From contig NZ_JACSKA010000001.1 in assembly GCF_018617385.1 (NCBI RefSeq), positions 868,001 to 932,000 of the forward strand: DNA of 64,000 bases, read 5' to 3'. The notes beneath the pieces were generated by a model. The model made no database searches and was not told the DNA's origin. It was given only the letters and a program-made list of their open reading frames with translations. Numbering within the stretch: position 1 is the first letter of the stretch; each line of letters opens with the position of its first letter. Shown here in pieces: positions 41,125 through 49,786 of this stretch. The stretch comes from Exiguobacterium sp018617385. GTDB taxonomy: Bacteria; Bacillota; Bacilli; Exiguobacteriales; Exiguobacteriaceae. The position numbers were made by a program, and so were the translations under genes.

Positions 41125-41592
41125 ATGCGTTGTCCGAAATGTGATCATAATGGAACGAGAGTGCTCGATTCCCGTCCGGTGCAAGACCATTATTCGATTC
41201 GACGTCGTCGTGAATGTGAAAAATGTGGGTATCGGTTTACAACGTTTGAGACGGTTGAACAGACACCGCTCATCATTGTTAAAAAAGATGGAAATCGTGA
41301 AGAGTTCAGTCGTGAAAAAGTGCTTCGCGGCATTATTCGGGCGTGCGAGAAACGACCGGTCACACTTGAACAGCTTGAAGGGGTTGTGACGAAAGTCGAA
41401 CAGCAACTTCGTGCCCTCGCCCAGTCAGAGATTCCAAGTGAACAAGTAGGCGAGCTTGTGATGAATGAACTTGCACGAGTCGATGAAGTCGCATATGTTC
41501 GGTTTGCATCGGTTTATCGTCAATTCAAAGACATCACGGTGTTCTTTAAAGAACTTGAAGATTTAATGAAGCAAGAAAATTCGACCAACTAA
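41125..41592 (+). CDS. nrdR: Transcriptional repressor NrdR
   Basis: Nucleotide-sensing repressor of ribonucleotide reductase genes. The 155 residues consist of an N-terminal zinc ribbon (MRCPKCDHNGTRVLDSRPV and RRRECEKCGYRFTTFE, Cys at 3, 6, 31, 34) and an ATP-cone (about 49-139). AAGGAGG lies 7 bases before the ATG. Followed by dnaB and dnaI, the B. subtilis order. Confidence 0.96.
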   Translation: MRCPKCDHNGTRVLDSRPVQDHYSIRRRRECEKCGYRFTTFETVEQTPLIIVKKDGNREEFSREKVLRGIIRACEKRPVTLEQLEGVVTKVEQQLRALAQSEIPSEQVGELVMNELARVDEVAYVRFASVYRQFKDITVFFKELEDLMKQENSTN

Positions 41593-41618
41593 AGGGCGGC
41601 CTGCTGGTCGCCCTTTTT
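41591..41618 (+). terminator. Hairpin at the nrdR stop
   Basis: AAAGGGCG pairs with CGCCCTTT over a 10-base loop with TTTTT after. It lies just before dnaB, so some read-through is likely. Confidence 0.75.
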
Positions 41619-41632
41619 CAAGGGAGAGAGCC

Positions 41633-42985
41633 ATGGAGAAAGAACGTACAATCTTTGGGACGGACGAATTGTTAATCATGAGTACCGGTCTAGTCGACCG
41701 TGAATCGTACCAGTCCCTTTACCACTTATATCAACCTGTCATCGGGGTGAAGGCGCTCGCACTCTATCAAACGTTATGGAGCGAACTAAAACCGGGCAAA
41801 ATGAAATCCAACTATATGTCCCATAGTGCATTGTGTGAGATGTTGGAGTTCTCCATCAATGAGTTAATGGACAGTTTGTTCCGCTTAGAAGCGATCGGAT
41901 TAGTGCGCACCTATAAAACAAAAGACGCTCGATTGACACAATACGTCTATCAGTTACGTGTTCCGCTTGCACCGCACACGTTTTTGAATGATGGGTTACT
42001 GTCGAGTTTCCTCTTCTATAAAGTCGGGGAAGTACGATTCAAACAACTGCAAGGACGTTTTACGATTGATCCGTTGCCAGCAGGCATCGTTGAAGTGACA
42101 AAGGATTTCAATGAAGTATTTGATGTCAAAGGGGTGAACCATCGTGCGTTCACACAAAAAAATTATGAAAAGCCGGACCGGGCAAAGATTGAAATCAACT
42201 ATTCGTTCGATATGGAAATTGTGAAAAAACTGACGAATTTTCCAGTTGGATTTTTCACGAAAAAATTAGACGAAACGATCACAAAACTGGCCTACGTGTC
42301 TCAACTTGATGAAGAGACGATGGCTGAGATGTTAAAAGAATATTTCGTCCATGAGGCGTATCTGCCACTCAGTGAGCAAGAGAAGCGGGACGGGTGTCGT
42401 CAAATGGTCTTGCAATTGAAAAAGAAACAGACGCGCCATCGGAAAGAGAAGACCGTCGAACTTGAACAGACGAAACTTGGAGACTTGCATGACCCTGAGG
42501 TGATGGAGTCCGCACATCCGCATCAATATGTCTCGACGCTTCGTAAGACCCCGCAACTTTCAAAGAGTGATGAACAGTTAGTCATTGAACTCGTCGACAC
42601 ACTCGGTCTCGCGCCAGGGGTCATCAATGCGCTCTTCTATTACTGTATCGAAGTGAAGAAGCAGACGCGGCTGAGCGAGAACTATGTCTTGCGCATTGCG
42701 ACAAGTTGGAAAACAGCAGGCTATACGAACGCAAAAGAAGCGCTAGAGCGTGAAGAATCTCAAGATGCGCTCATCGAGAAGAAACAACAAAAACGCGAGA
42801 GCGTGCAACGCACCACGGTCGGGTCACGACGGAAACCCCAACAAGGGGATATGCCGAAGTGGCTCGAGGATGAGGCGAAACAACAGCGCTCATACGACCA
42901 AGCGAGGAAAAAGGAACTTGAGTCGTCCGTTCCGGATGACGCGGAACTCGTGAAACTATTAAATGAATTGAAAGAGAAGGGGTGA
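41633..42985 (+). CDS. dnaB: Replication initiation and membrane attachment protein DnaB
   Basis: Gram-positive primosome protein (not the helicase) that with DnaD and DnaI loads the replicative helicase at oriC. The 450 residues have an N-terminal winged-helix DDBH1 domain (about 1-140, LYQTLWSELKP, MSHSALCEMLEFSINELMDSL cut here), a central region, and a C-terminal DnaB_2/DDBH2 domain (about 290-370, LAPGVINALFYYCIEVKKQT and NYVLRIATSWKTAGYTNAKEAL). The tail is charged. GGGAGAGAGCC precedes the ATG. Confidence 0.93.
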   Translation: MEKERTIFGTDELLIMSTGLVDRESYQSLYHLYQPVIGVKALALYQTLWSELKPGKMKSNYMSHSALCEMLEFSINELMDSLFRLEAIGLVRTYKTKDARLTQYVYQLRVPLAPHTFLNDGLLSSFLFYKVGEVRFKQLQGRFTIDPLPAGIVEVTKDFNEVFDVKGVNHRAFTQKNYEKPDRAKIEINYSFDMEIVKKLTNFPVGFFTKKLDETITKLAYVSQLDEETMAEMLKEYFVHEAYLPLSEQEKRDGCRQMVLQLKKKQTRHRKEKTVELEQTKLGDLHDPEVMESAHPHQYVSTLRKTPQLSKSDEQLVIELVDTLGLAPGVINALFYYCIEVKKQTRLSENYVLRIATSWKTAGYTNAKEALEREESQDALIEKKQQKRESVQRTTVGSRRKPQQGDMPKWLEDEAKQQRSYDQARKKELESSVPDDAELVKLLNELKEKG

Positions 42986-42989
42986 GGGG

Positions 42990-43904
42990 ATGGAACGAAT
43001 CAATCAGTCGCTGTCTCAGTTGATGAACCGAAAAGAAGTTCGTGAGGCGTACGAGTCGATTCGCAGACGTACACTGAATCACCCGGGTGTCATCGCATTT
43101 TTGAACGCTCATCCAGAGTTAGAGGAGAAGGCGATCGAAATCGGGTTTACCAAACTAAGTGAGTACGCGGAACAGATGGATGGAAAAACGTTCATAGAAG
43201 ATCAGGCCGTCATCCCAGGCCATCAACCGGTGCTCTACGTCGATCTCGGACAGATTGCCATTCGCTATGAAGAGACGGTCGCTCATCGTCAAGCTAGACG
43301 CCAAAAAGAGATGGACCGTAAGTTTAAGAGTTTGTTCTTACCGGAAGAAGTCCGTGAGGCGAGTTTCGAATCTTTCGATTGGGCCGACGACGCGCGTAAA
43401 ATCGCATTGCGTGAAGCGATGCGATTCGTGACAGGGATGAAGGCGCGTCAAAAAGTGAACGGTCTCTATCTCCACGGTAGTTTTGGCGTCGGGAAGACGT
43501 ATTTACTCGCCGCAATCGCCAACGAGTTGAAGGTGGCGGACATCGAGACGATTTTAGTTCACGCCCCGGGCTTTGTGTCGGAGGCGAAACGCAAAATCCG
43601 TACCGAGTCGTTCGACTCTTTCTTGACGTCGTTTCAACATGTGCCAGTCTTATTGATTGATGACATCGGAGCTGAAGCCATCAGTCCGTGGGTGCGAGAT
43701 GAATTGTTCGGCATCATTCTTCAGTATCGGATGATGCATCGCTTGCCGACGCTCTACAGTTCAAACTTTAGCGGGGAAGAGCTCGAGACGCACTTTTCAA
43801 TCGATGGTTCGCCGCAAAACAAAATGAAAGCACAGCGACTCATGCAACGTATTTCTACGACGACGACCCAAATTGAGTTAAAGGGTGAAAATCGGCGTCG
43901 GTAA
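42990..43904 (+). CDS. dnaI: Primosomal protein DnaI, helicase loader
   Basis: AAA+ ATPase that loads the DnaC-type replicative helicase. The 304 residues have an N-terminal helicase-interacting domain (1-130) and a AAA+ domain with Walker A GSFGVGKT (about 168-175), Walker B LLIDDIGAE (about 226-234), and sensor regions (TLYSSNFSGEEL). 4 bases after dnaB; GGTGAGGGG precedes the ATG. The thrS promoter lies directly at its stop. Confidence 0.95.
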   Translation: MERINQSLSQLMNRKEVREAYESIRRRTLNHPGVIAFLNAHPELEEKAIEIGFTKLSEYAEQMDGKTFIEDQAVIPGHQPVLYVDLGQIAIRYEETVAHRQARRQKEMDRKFKSLFLPEEVREASFESFDWADDARKIALREAMRFVTGMKARQKVNGLYLHGSFGVGKTYLLAAIANELKVADIETILVHAPGFVSEAKRKIRTESFDSFLTSFQHVPVLLIDDIGAEAISPWVRDELFGIILQYRMMHRLPTLYSSNFSGEELETHFSIDGSPQNKMKAQRLMQRISTTTTQIELKGENRRR

Positions 43905-43908
43905 AGGA

Positions 43909-43937
43909 TTGTTTTTCTCTGGTGAGTTGACTATACT
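43909..43937 (+). promoter_or_regulatory. Promoter of the thrS T-box transcript
   Basis: -35 TTGTTT (43909-43914), 17-base spacer, -10 TATACT (43932-43937), 5 bases after the dnaI stop. Confidence 0.6.
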
Positions 43938-43943
43938 AAGAAT

Positions 43944-44178
43944 CATATAAAGGATGCATAGAAGAGGATATGGATCATCGAGACGAGTTTTAGCGAGGGA
44001 AGGGCGGTGGAAGCTTCCTAACGACGACGATGCATTTACTCCCTCGGAGCACCGTACGGGTCAATCGTGCGGCGATTCACACTCGTTATCGTGTGTTCGA
44101 GCCAAGCAGATTGCTTGGGAACGAGGGTGGTACCACGAGAATCAAAGCTCGTCCCTTTTTGAGGGATGGGCTTTTTTT
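43944..44178 (+). promoter_or_regulatory. T-box riboswitch controlling thrS
   Basis: The T-box core GAGGGTGGTACCACGAG is at 44123-44139 and is followed by the terminator GCTCGTCCC / GGGATGGGC (44147-44171) and a T run. In stem I the arms CGAGGGA (about 44000) and TCCCTCG (44040-44046) frame a specifier loop with ACC (44051-44053), a threonine codon. Uncharged tRNA-Thr would favour read-through. The specifier assignment is by pairing and gene context. Confidence 0.92.
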
Positions 44179-44202
44179 ATATTCATTTTTGAGAGGGGAC
44201 AA

Positions 44203-46146
44203 ATGTACATGATTCAATTAACATTTCCAGATGGCGCGGTAAAAGAGTTCGAAGCCGGCGTCACAGCAGAAGACGTCGCGGGCTCGATCAGTCCGGGACT
44301 CCGTAAAAAAGCAATCGCAGCAAAACTAGACGGAGAACTCATCGACTACCGTCGTCCAATCGAACATGACGGCAAAATCGAGCTCGTGATGCCGGACTCG
44401 GAAGACGGTCTTGATTTGATGCGTCACTCGTCGGCTCACTTGATGGCTCAAGCAATCAAACGGTTATACGGAGAAGACAACAACATCTATCTCGGAATTG
44501 GACCGACGATTGAGAACGGATTCTATTACGATATCGAGATGGATCGTCGCATCAATGAAGAAGACCTTCCTGAAATCGAAAAGATGATGAAGCGCATCGT
44601 CGATGAGAACTTGGAAATCACACGCGAAGTCGTTTCTCGTGACGAGGCGCTCGCTCGCTATAAAGAGTTGGGAGACCCGCTCAAGATCGAGTTGATCGAG
44701 GATATTCCTGCTGATCAAACACTGACAATCTACCATCAAGGTGAGTTCTTTGACCTTTGCCGTGGACCACACGTCCCGTCAACATCGAAGTTGAAAATTT
44801 TCAAATTGATGAGCGTGGCTGGTGCCTACTGGCGTGGGGACTCTGACAATAAGATGTTACAGCGTATTTATGGAACAGCGTGGGCGACGAAAGAACAACT
44901 CGCTGAACACTTGCGTCTTCTTGAAGAGGCGAAAGAACGCGATCATCGTAAACTCGGGAAAGAACTCGACCTCTTCTTCGTCTCACAAGAAGTCGGTCAG
45001 GGGCTTCCGATGTGGCTTCCAAAAGGGGCTTCGATTCGTCGTACGGTCGAGCGCTACATCGTTGATAAAGAGCTCGAACTCGGATATCAACATGTCTACA
45101 CACCGGTTCTCGGTTCAGTCGACTTGTACAAGACATCTGGACACTGGGATCACTACCAAGATGACATGTTCCCGAAAATGGAGATGGACAACGAAGAACT
45201 CGTCCTTCGTCCGATGAACTGCCCACACCATATGACAATCTACAAACATGAGCCACGTTCGTACCGTGAACTTCCACTTCGAATCGCTGAGCTTGGTGGG
45301 ATGCACCGTTATGAGATGTCAGGGGCGCTCACAGGTCTTCAACGTGTTCGCTACATGGTCTTGAATGATGGTCATACGTTCGTTACACCAGAACAGATGA
45401 AACAAGAATTCAAAGACATTGTTCATTTGATTCAAGAAGTATACGCTGACTTCGGCATCAAAGATTATCGTTTCCGTCTCTCGTATCGCGATCCTGCTGA
45501 TAAAGAGAAGTACTTCGATAACGATGCGATTTGGGAAATGGCACAAAGTCAGTTGAAGGAAACGATGGATGAGCTCGAGCTTCCTTACTTTGAGGCGGAA
45601 GGGGAAGCGGCATTCTACGGACCGAAACTCGACGTGCAAGTACGGACGGCGCTCGGGAAAGAAGAGACGCTCTCGACTGTCCAACTCGACTTCTTGCTTC
45701 CGGAGCGTTTCGATTTGACATACACTGGGCCAGACGGTAAGGACCACCGTCCAATCGTGTTGCACCGTGGTGTCGTCTCAACGATGGAACGGTTTGTCGC
45801 CTACTTGATTGAAGAGTATAAAGGCGCGTTCCCGACATGGCTCGCACCGGTCCAAGTCAAGTTGATCCCGGTTTCACACGTACACGACGAATACGTCGCG
45901 GAAGTGAAAGCAGAACTCGTCAAACGTGGCGTCCGTGTCGAAACGGATCTCCGTGACGAGAAACTAGGTTATAAGATTCGTGAAGCACAAATGAAGAAGA
46001 TTCCGATGACGCTCGTTCTTGGGGATAAAGAACGGGATGAGCGTGCCGTCAATATTCGCCGCTACGGTCAGCAGGAGCAAGTTTCTGCTTCACTTGATGA
46101 ATTTATCGCATCGCTCACAGATGAGATTGCGAACCGTTCACGTTAA
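44203..46146 (+). CDS. thrS: Threonine--tRNA ligase
   Basis: Class II synthetase charging tRNA-Thr with an editing site. The roughly 647 residues show TGS (1-65, ITFPDG-like LTFPDGAVKEFE), the tRNA_SAD editing domain (MRHSSAHLMAQAI), the class II core with zinc ligand Cys in MNCPHHMTIYKHE, motif 2 around RELPLRIAELGGMHRYEMSG, and the C-terminal anticodon-binding domain. Starts at 44203 and 44209 are both possible after AGAGGGGACAA; the first is given. The frame happens to stay open through the whole T-box leader, which is not coding. Confidence 0.97.
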   Translation: MYMIQLTFPDGAVKEFEAGVTAEDVAGSISPGLRKKAIAAKLDGELIDYRRPIEHDGKIELVMPDSEDGLDLMRHSSAHLMAQAIKRLYGEDNNIYLGIGPTIENGFYYDIEMDRRINEEDLPEIEKMMKRIVDENLEITREVVSRDEALARYKELGDPLKIELIEDIPADQTLTIYHQGEFFDLCRGPHVPSTSKLKIFKLMSVAGAYWRGDSDNKMLQRIYGTAWATKEQLAEHLRLLEEAKERDHRKLGKELDLFFVSQEVGQGLPMWLPKGASIRRTVERYIVDKELELGYQHVYTPVLGSVDLYKTSGHWDHYQDDMFPKMEMDNEELVLRPMNCPHHMTIYKHEPRSYRELPLRIAELGGMHRYEMSGALTGLQRVRYMVLNDGHTFVTPEQMKQEFKDIVHLIQEVYADFGIKDYRFRLSYRDPADKEKYFDNDAIWEMAQSQLKETMDELELPYFEAEGEAAFYGPKLDVQVRTALGKEETLSTVQLDFLLPERFDLTYTGPDGKDHRPIVLHRGVVSTMERFVAYLIEEYKGAFPTWLAPVQVKLIPVSHVHDEYVAEVKAELVKRGVRVETDLRDEKLGYKIREAQMKKIPMTLVLGDKERDERAVNIRRYGQQEQVSASLDEFIASLTDEIANRSR

Positions 46147-46153
46147 GTGAGGG

Positions 46154-46185
46154 ACCACCTTTCCAAACAGAAAGGTGGTTTTTTT
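46154..46185 (+). terminator. Terminator of thrS
   Basis: ACCACCTTT pairs with AAAGGTGGT over an 8-base loop, followed by a T run. Confidence 0.9.
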
Positions 46186-46249
46186 CGGTCTATAGACGGA
46201 TGTGTATTTGTTCATCTACACGTATCGTAAACATAAGGAGTGATACTTA

Positions 46250-47122
46250 ATGAATTATATGAAGCCAGTATTGGCACTTACCATTGGAGCGGTTGCGTTC
46301 ACAGGAGCGCTTCCAAAAGTCGGAGCGGAGGCGATCGTCAACGATACGATTGTGACCCTCGGGGAATCGTTATCTTCAGAGCAACAAAAATGGGTACTCG
46401 AACGTATGGATGCCCCAGAAGGAATCGAACCCATTATCACGACTGCCGCAGATGAAGAAAAATATTTAGGGGATTCGGTTCCGCAAGCACAACGTGGAGG
46501 CGGCATGTACTCGTCTTCCCGAATCAAATTGACGAACGGGACAGGTCTTGATATTCAAACGGAAAACGTGACATGGGTCACGAAAGATATGTATGCGAAC
46601 GCCCTCGTCACGGCAGGTGTGACGGATGCGGACATCTATATCACGTCACCGATTAACGTGACGGGTACCTCGGCTCTGACGGGAATTATGAAGGCATATG
46701 ATCAGACCGCGGCCGAGACTGGGATTGAACTGTCGGATGAGCGAAAAGAATTGGCACAAGAAGAGCTAGCGGTTACGTCTGAAATCGGTAAGACGGTCGG
46801 ACAAGAGGATGTAGCAGGTCTCATGAACGAGATTAAAGCAGAAATTGCAAATCAGATGCCGGAGACAAATATTGAGATCCGTGACATCGTCATTCAAGTA
46901 TTGAACCAAAATAACGTCCAGTTGTCTGAGGGCCAACTCGATCAACTGACGACACTATTCGAAAACATGCAACAGGCCAATTTAGATTGGTCAGCGATCA
47001 GCAGTGGATTGAAAGATGCGGGTCAAGATGTGCAGGCATTCCTCGAACAAGAAGAGGTGAAAGGATTCTTCGCCCGATTGTTTGAGGCCATCGGGAACTT
47101 CTTCAAGTCACTTACAAATTGA
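46250..47122 (+). CDS. DUF1002 family secreted protein (YpuA-like)
   Basis: A 290-residue exported protein: signal peptide (about 1-26, PVLALTIGAVAFTGALPKVG then AEA) followed by the DUF1002 domain (LGESLSSEQQKWVLERM, DIQTENVTWVTKDMYANALV, TAGVTDADIYITSPINVTGT). The C-terminal 100 residues are helical and acidic. Length and motifs match YpuA of B. subtilis, a protein of unknown function linked to the cell envelope. AAGGAGTGATACTTA precedes the ATG. Stand-alone gene. Confidence 0.87.
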   Translation: MNYMKPVLALTIGAVAFTGALPKVGAEAIVNDTIVTLGESLSSEQQKWVLERMDAPEGIEPIITTAADEEKYLGDSVPQAQRGGGMYSSSRIKLTNGTGLDIQTENVTWVTKDMYANALVTAGVTDADIYITSPINVTGTSALTGIMKAYDQTAAETGIELSDERKELAQEELAVTSEIGKTVGQEDVAGLMNEIKAEIANQMPETNIEIRDIVIQVLNQNNVQLSEGQLDQLTTLFENMQQANLDWSAISSGLKDAGQDVQAFLEQEEVKGFFARLFEAIGNFFKSLTN

Positions 47123-47221
47123 TGATGTGACATGACGAAATAGTGTAGTAGTGGATAAACGTAAGATGGAATCGGGTATACAACCTTCATAATAGTTGAT
47201 CACGTCTTAGGAGGAATTGTT

Positions 47222-47635
47222 ATGCTCGGTGGGGTCCCGCTACATCCATTGCTCGTGCATGCACCAATTGGTCTACTGTTGTTTGGTACACTATTGATTT
47301 TGATCAGTTTCAAATGGACAAGTTTTCGATTGTTTGCGCTCATCACATTGGTTGCAGGATTATTTTCCGGTGCCGTCGCTTTCTTGTCAGGGGATAGTGC
47401 AGAAGAATATGCCGAAGCAAATCTACCATCGGTGACAGAAACGATGATTGAGAACCATGAACATTTTGCTTTGTACAGCTTGATTGCATTTGGCATCACG
47501 GTGGTCTTACTCGCAATCGGATATCGTGCAAAAGGGAAGCTGTGGATTACACTGAGTTTTGTCGTTGCCCTCGTCGGAGCCGGACTACTTGCTTATGCAG
47601 GTCACCTAGGTGGTCAAATGGTATATGCGAAGTAA
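47222..47635 (+). CDS. DUF2231 family four-helix membrane protein
   Basis: A 137-residue integral membrane protein with four hydrophobic helices. The family signature HPLLVHAPIGLLLFG lies near the N-terminus (residues 8-22) and the second conserved His occurs in NHEHFALYS, with GHLGGQMVY at the C-terminus. The conserved His in such proteins suggest metal or haem binding, but no function is established. GGAGGAATTGTT precedes the ATG. Confidence 0.82.
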   Translation: MLGGVPLHPLLVHAPIGLLLFGTLLILISFKWTSFRLFALITLVAGLFSGAVAFLSGDSAEEYAEANLPSVTETMIENHEHFALYSLIAFGITVVLLAIGYRAKGKLWITLSFVVALVGAGLLAYAGHLGGQMVYAK

Positions 47636-47640
47636 TTAAA

Positions 47641-47678
47641 AAAGACGTCTGTTTCAATCAAGTTGAGGCAGACGTCTT
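47641..47678. terminator. Bidirectional terminator after the DUF2231 gene
   Basis: AAGACGTCTG pairs with CAGACGTCTT over a 17-base loop, with A and T runs outside. Confidence 0.75.
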
Positions 47679-47726
47679 CTATCGTTTTCGTCATAACTAT
47701 TGTAAAAATCATGATGTGAGATTGTT

Positions 47727-47936
47727 TCAGTACCACCGTTTATGGATATAATTTTGAGCCGACTCATGGTCATCGACGATTTTTAAAGTGATGCGATTCA
47801 TTTCTTCTAGTAAGTCTGTCAATACCGCCTGTAATTTTTCGTCTTCTAGCCCATGCGCTTGCATCGTCTTACTGACAATCTGCTGGACTTGATCATGGTA
47901 GTCATGTTCTCGCGATACATCTTTTCGCCAGTTCAT
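47727..47936 (-). CDS. Small helical protein of unknown function (69 residues)
   Basis: I do not recognise it. The 69-residue product (MNWRKDVSREHDYHDQVQQI... ending HKRWY) is predicted almost fully helical, His- and Glu-rich, with no membrane segment. AAAGGAGGGATCGAC directly before the ATG supports translation, and a convergent terminator lies after it. Confidence 0.7.
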   Translation of the reverse strand: MNWRKDVSREHDYHDQVQQIVSKTMQAHGLEDEKLQAVLTDLLEEMNRITLKIVDDHESAQNYIHKRWY

Positions 47937-48048
47937 GTCGATCCCTCCTTTGATATTTCATTATTCCCTTTGAAAAGGTATTGCGAAACGAGAGAATGAC
48001 TGGTATCATCATAAAAGTGTGAGCTACCAATTATTCATGCGCGATATC

Positions 48049-48077
48049 TTGACATCTTTTCCTGCTAGTGCTAAGAT
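48049..48077 (+). promoter_or_regulatory. SigA promoter of infC-rpmI-rplT
   Basis: Perfect -35 TTGACA (48049-48054), 17-base spacer, -10 TAAGAT (48072-48077). The 110 bases between this and the small minus-strand gene hold nothing else I can name. Confidence 0.8.
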
Positions 48078-48083
48078 GACATA

Positions 48084-48277
48084 GTGATTAAAAACAACAA
48101 AGCAGAAGCACCCGCTTTTCACCTCGTCTGAGAGTCATCAGGCAGGTCCATCAAGTTCTTGGTTCATTCGGCATCGTCTGCCGTTTTATGACCTCAACTG
48201 ATGTGTGGGTGGGAAACTGCCGACGCTTTTTTTATTGCCATGTTGTCTTGTCAATCTAAATCTCGTGCAATCGCACG
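48084..48277 (+). ncRNA. L20-type ribosomal leader of infC-rpmI-rplT
   Basis: The leader begins with AGCAGAAGCACCCGCTTTTCACC and contains paired segments (GTCTGAGAGTCATCAGGC; CGGCATCGTCTGCCG) and ends with CTGCCGACGC plus seven Ts at about 48219-48235, a transcription terminator. The opening segment and layout match the L20 leader family of Firmicutes, in which free L20 mimics its 23S site and stops transcription of the operon. Confidence 0.8.
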
Positions 48278-48292
48278 ATGGAGGTGCTAACC

Positions 48293-48808
48293 ATTAGCAA
48301 AGAGCTCTTTATCAACGAAAACATTCGTGCCCGTGAAGTACGTCTCATTGGCGCAGACGGTGCACAACTCGGTGTGACATCACGTAACGATGCGTTACGT
48401 TTAGCTGAAGAAGCGGAACTAGACCTCGTCTTAGTCGCGGATAAAGCAAATCCACCGGTCGCTAAAATTATGGATTATGGGAAGTACCGTTTCGAACTCC
48501 AGAAGAAGGAGAAAGAAGCGCGTAAAAACCAAAAAGTCATCCAAATGAAAGAAGTGCGTCTCAGTCCAACAATCGAGGACAACGATTTCCAAACAAAATT
48601 GCGTAATGCACGCAAGTTCCTTGAAAAAGGAAACAAAGTGAAGGCTTCGATTCGTTTCCGCGGACGTGCCATCACACACTCGGAAATCGGGAAACGTGTT
48701 TTGGACAAAATGGCAGCGGAATGTGCCGATTTGGCAACAGTTGAACAAAAGCCGAAGATGGAAGGACGCAGCATGTTCTTAGTGCTGGCTCCGAACAAAG
48801 AAGATTAA
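48293..48808 (+). CDS. infC: Translation initiation factor IF-3, AUU start
   Basis: Prevents premature subunit joining and checks start codons. The roughly 171 residues have the N-domain (SKELFINENIRAREVRLIG, DYGKYRFELQKKEKEARKN), linker, and C-domain (VRLSPTIEDNDFQTKLRNA, VKASIRFRGRAITH). The in-frame ATG at 48278 lies inside the GGAGGTG site itself, so initiation must be at ATT (48293), 7-8 bases after it. AUU starts are a known feature of infC: IF-3 rejects AUU, giving feedback on its own synthesis. Confidence 0.95.
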   Translation: MSKELFINENIRAREVRLIGADGAQLGVTSRNDALRLAEEAELDLVLVADKANPPVAKIMDYGKYRFELQKKEKEARKNQKVIQMKEVRLSPTIEDNDFQTKLRNARKFLEKGNKVKASIRFRGRAITHSEIGKRVLDKMAAECADLATVEQKPKMEGRSMFLVLAPNKED

Positions 48809-48838
48809 TTATCGATTCTCAGTGGGGAGGAAATACTC

Positions 48839-49033
48839 ATGCCGAAAATGAAATCGCACCGCGGTGCTTCAAAACGTTTCAAACGTACAGCATCAGGTAA
48901 ACTCAAGCGTTCACACGCTTACACAAGTCACTTGTTCGCAAACAAATCGACTAAAGCGAAACGTAAGCTCCGTAAAGGCGCTATCGTATCAGCTGGAGAC
49001 TTCAAACGCATTCGCAACATGATCGCGAAGTAA
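48839..49033 (+). CDS. rpmI: 50S ribosomal protein L35
   Basis: A 64-residue basic protein starting MPKMKSHRGASKRFKRTASG, with the lengths and Lys/Arg pattern of L35. GGGGAGGAAATACTC precedes the ATG. Second gene of infC-rpmI-rplT. Confidence 0.98.
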   Translation: MPKMKSHRGASKRFKRTASGKLKRSHAYTSHLFANKSTKAKRKLRKGAIVSAGDFKRIRNMIAK

Positions 49034-49061
49034 TACAGAAACAATTTAGGAGGGAATCCAT

Positions 49062-49421
49062 ATGCCACGCGTAAAAGGCGGTTATACGACTCGTCAACGT
49101 CGTAAAAAGCAAATTAAACTTGCCAAAGGATACTTTGGTTCGAAACACATTCTATTTAAAGTAGCAAAACAACAGGTCATGAAGTCACTCATGTACGCTT
49201 ACCGTGACCGTCGTCAGAAGAAACGTGATTTCCGTCGTCTTTGGATCACACGTATCAATGCGGCAGCACGTACAAACGGTCTCTCATACAGCCGTATGAT
49301 GCACGGCCTCAAGCTTGCAGGAATCGACATCAACCGTAAGATGCTTGCTGAGCTTGCTGTGACAGATGCACAGGCATTCGCGTCACTCGCTGAAACAGCT
49401 AAATCAAAATTGAACGCGTAA
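49062..49421 (+). CDS. rplT: 50S ribosomal protein L20
   Basis: A 119-residue 23S rRNA-binding assembly protein (PRVKGGYTTRQRRKKQIKLA at the start; helical N-terminal extension; globular C-domain from about residue 60). It is also the repressor that acts on the operon leader. Ends before a strong terminator. Confidence 0.98.
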   Translation: MPRVKGGYTTRQRRKKQIKLAKGYFGSKHILFKVAKQQVMKSLMYAYRDRRQKKRDFRRLWITRINAAARTNGLSYSRMMHGLKLAGIDINRKMLAELAVTDAQAFASLAETAKSKLNA

Positions 49422-49434
49422 TCGTTCAATCGAC

Positions 49435-49469
49435 AGCGCCGAGACACTCTCTCGGCGCTTTCTTTTTTC
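49435..49469 (+). terminator. Terminator of infC-rpmI-rplT
   Basis: AGCGCCGAGA pairs perfectly with TCTCGGCGCT over a 5-base loop, followed by a T-rich tract. Confidence 0.92.
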
Positions 49470-49507
49470 TTTAGAATTTCTTAGAATTAAGAGAAGGAGG
49501 AAAGCGT

Positions 49508-49762
49508 ATGAATCAATCGGTTGTTGCCATCGTCGCCTTAGCGCTCATTGTCTTGAACGTTTACACCTACATCCAAGCGAAACAGTATGCGCAAGGGAAA
49601 GGTGATTTTAACGTCCTATTCGCCTATGCAGGAGGAGCCATCGGTGCCTTGTTCGGTCTTCATTTGACTCGGAAGAAGACGGTTCATGCCCCAAAACTGC
49701 TTCAATTACAAGTATTGATTTTAGCAGTGGGCTGGTCTTTAATGATTTTAGTACTGCTATAA
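49508..49762 (+). CDS. DUF1294-like membrane protein (YsdA position)
   Basis: An 84-residue hydrophobic protein with about three membrane segments (VVAIVALALIVLNVYTYI, LFAYAGGAIGALFGLHL, LQLQVLILAVGWSLMILVLL). B. subtilis has YsdA (DUF1294, about 89 residues) in the same place after rplT; the RKKT segment after GLHLTRKKT fits. AGAAGGAGGAAAGCGT precedes the ATG. Confidence 0.82.
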   Translation: MNQSVVAIVALALIVLNVYTYIQAKQYAQGKGDFNVLFAYAGGAIGALFGLHLTRKKTVHAPKLLQLQVLILAVGWSLMILVLL

Positions 49763-49786
49763 GTGGAGATAGAGGAGGAACATCCG

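Noticed and set aside
43954..44202. A long in-frame extension of thrS through the entire T-box leader.
   Set aside because: The region is a clear T-box with terminator; the translated sequence is unlike ThrRS N-termini and has no suitable ribosome-binding site.
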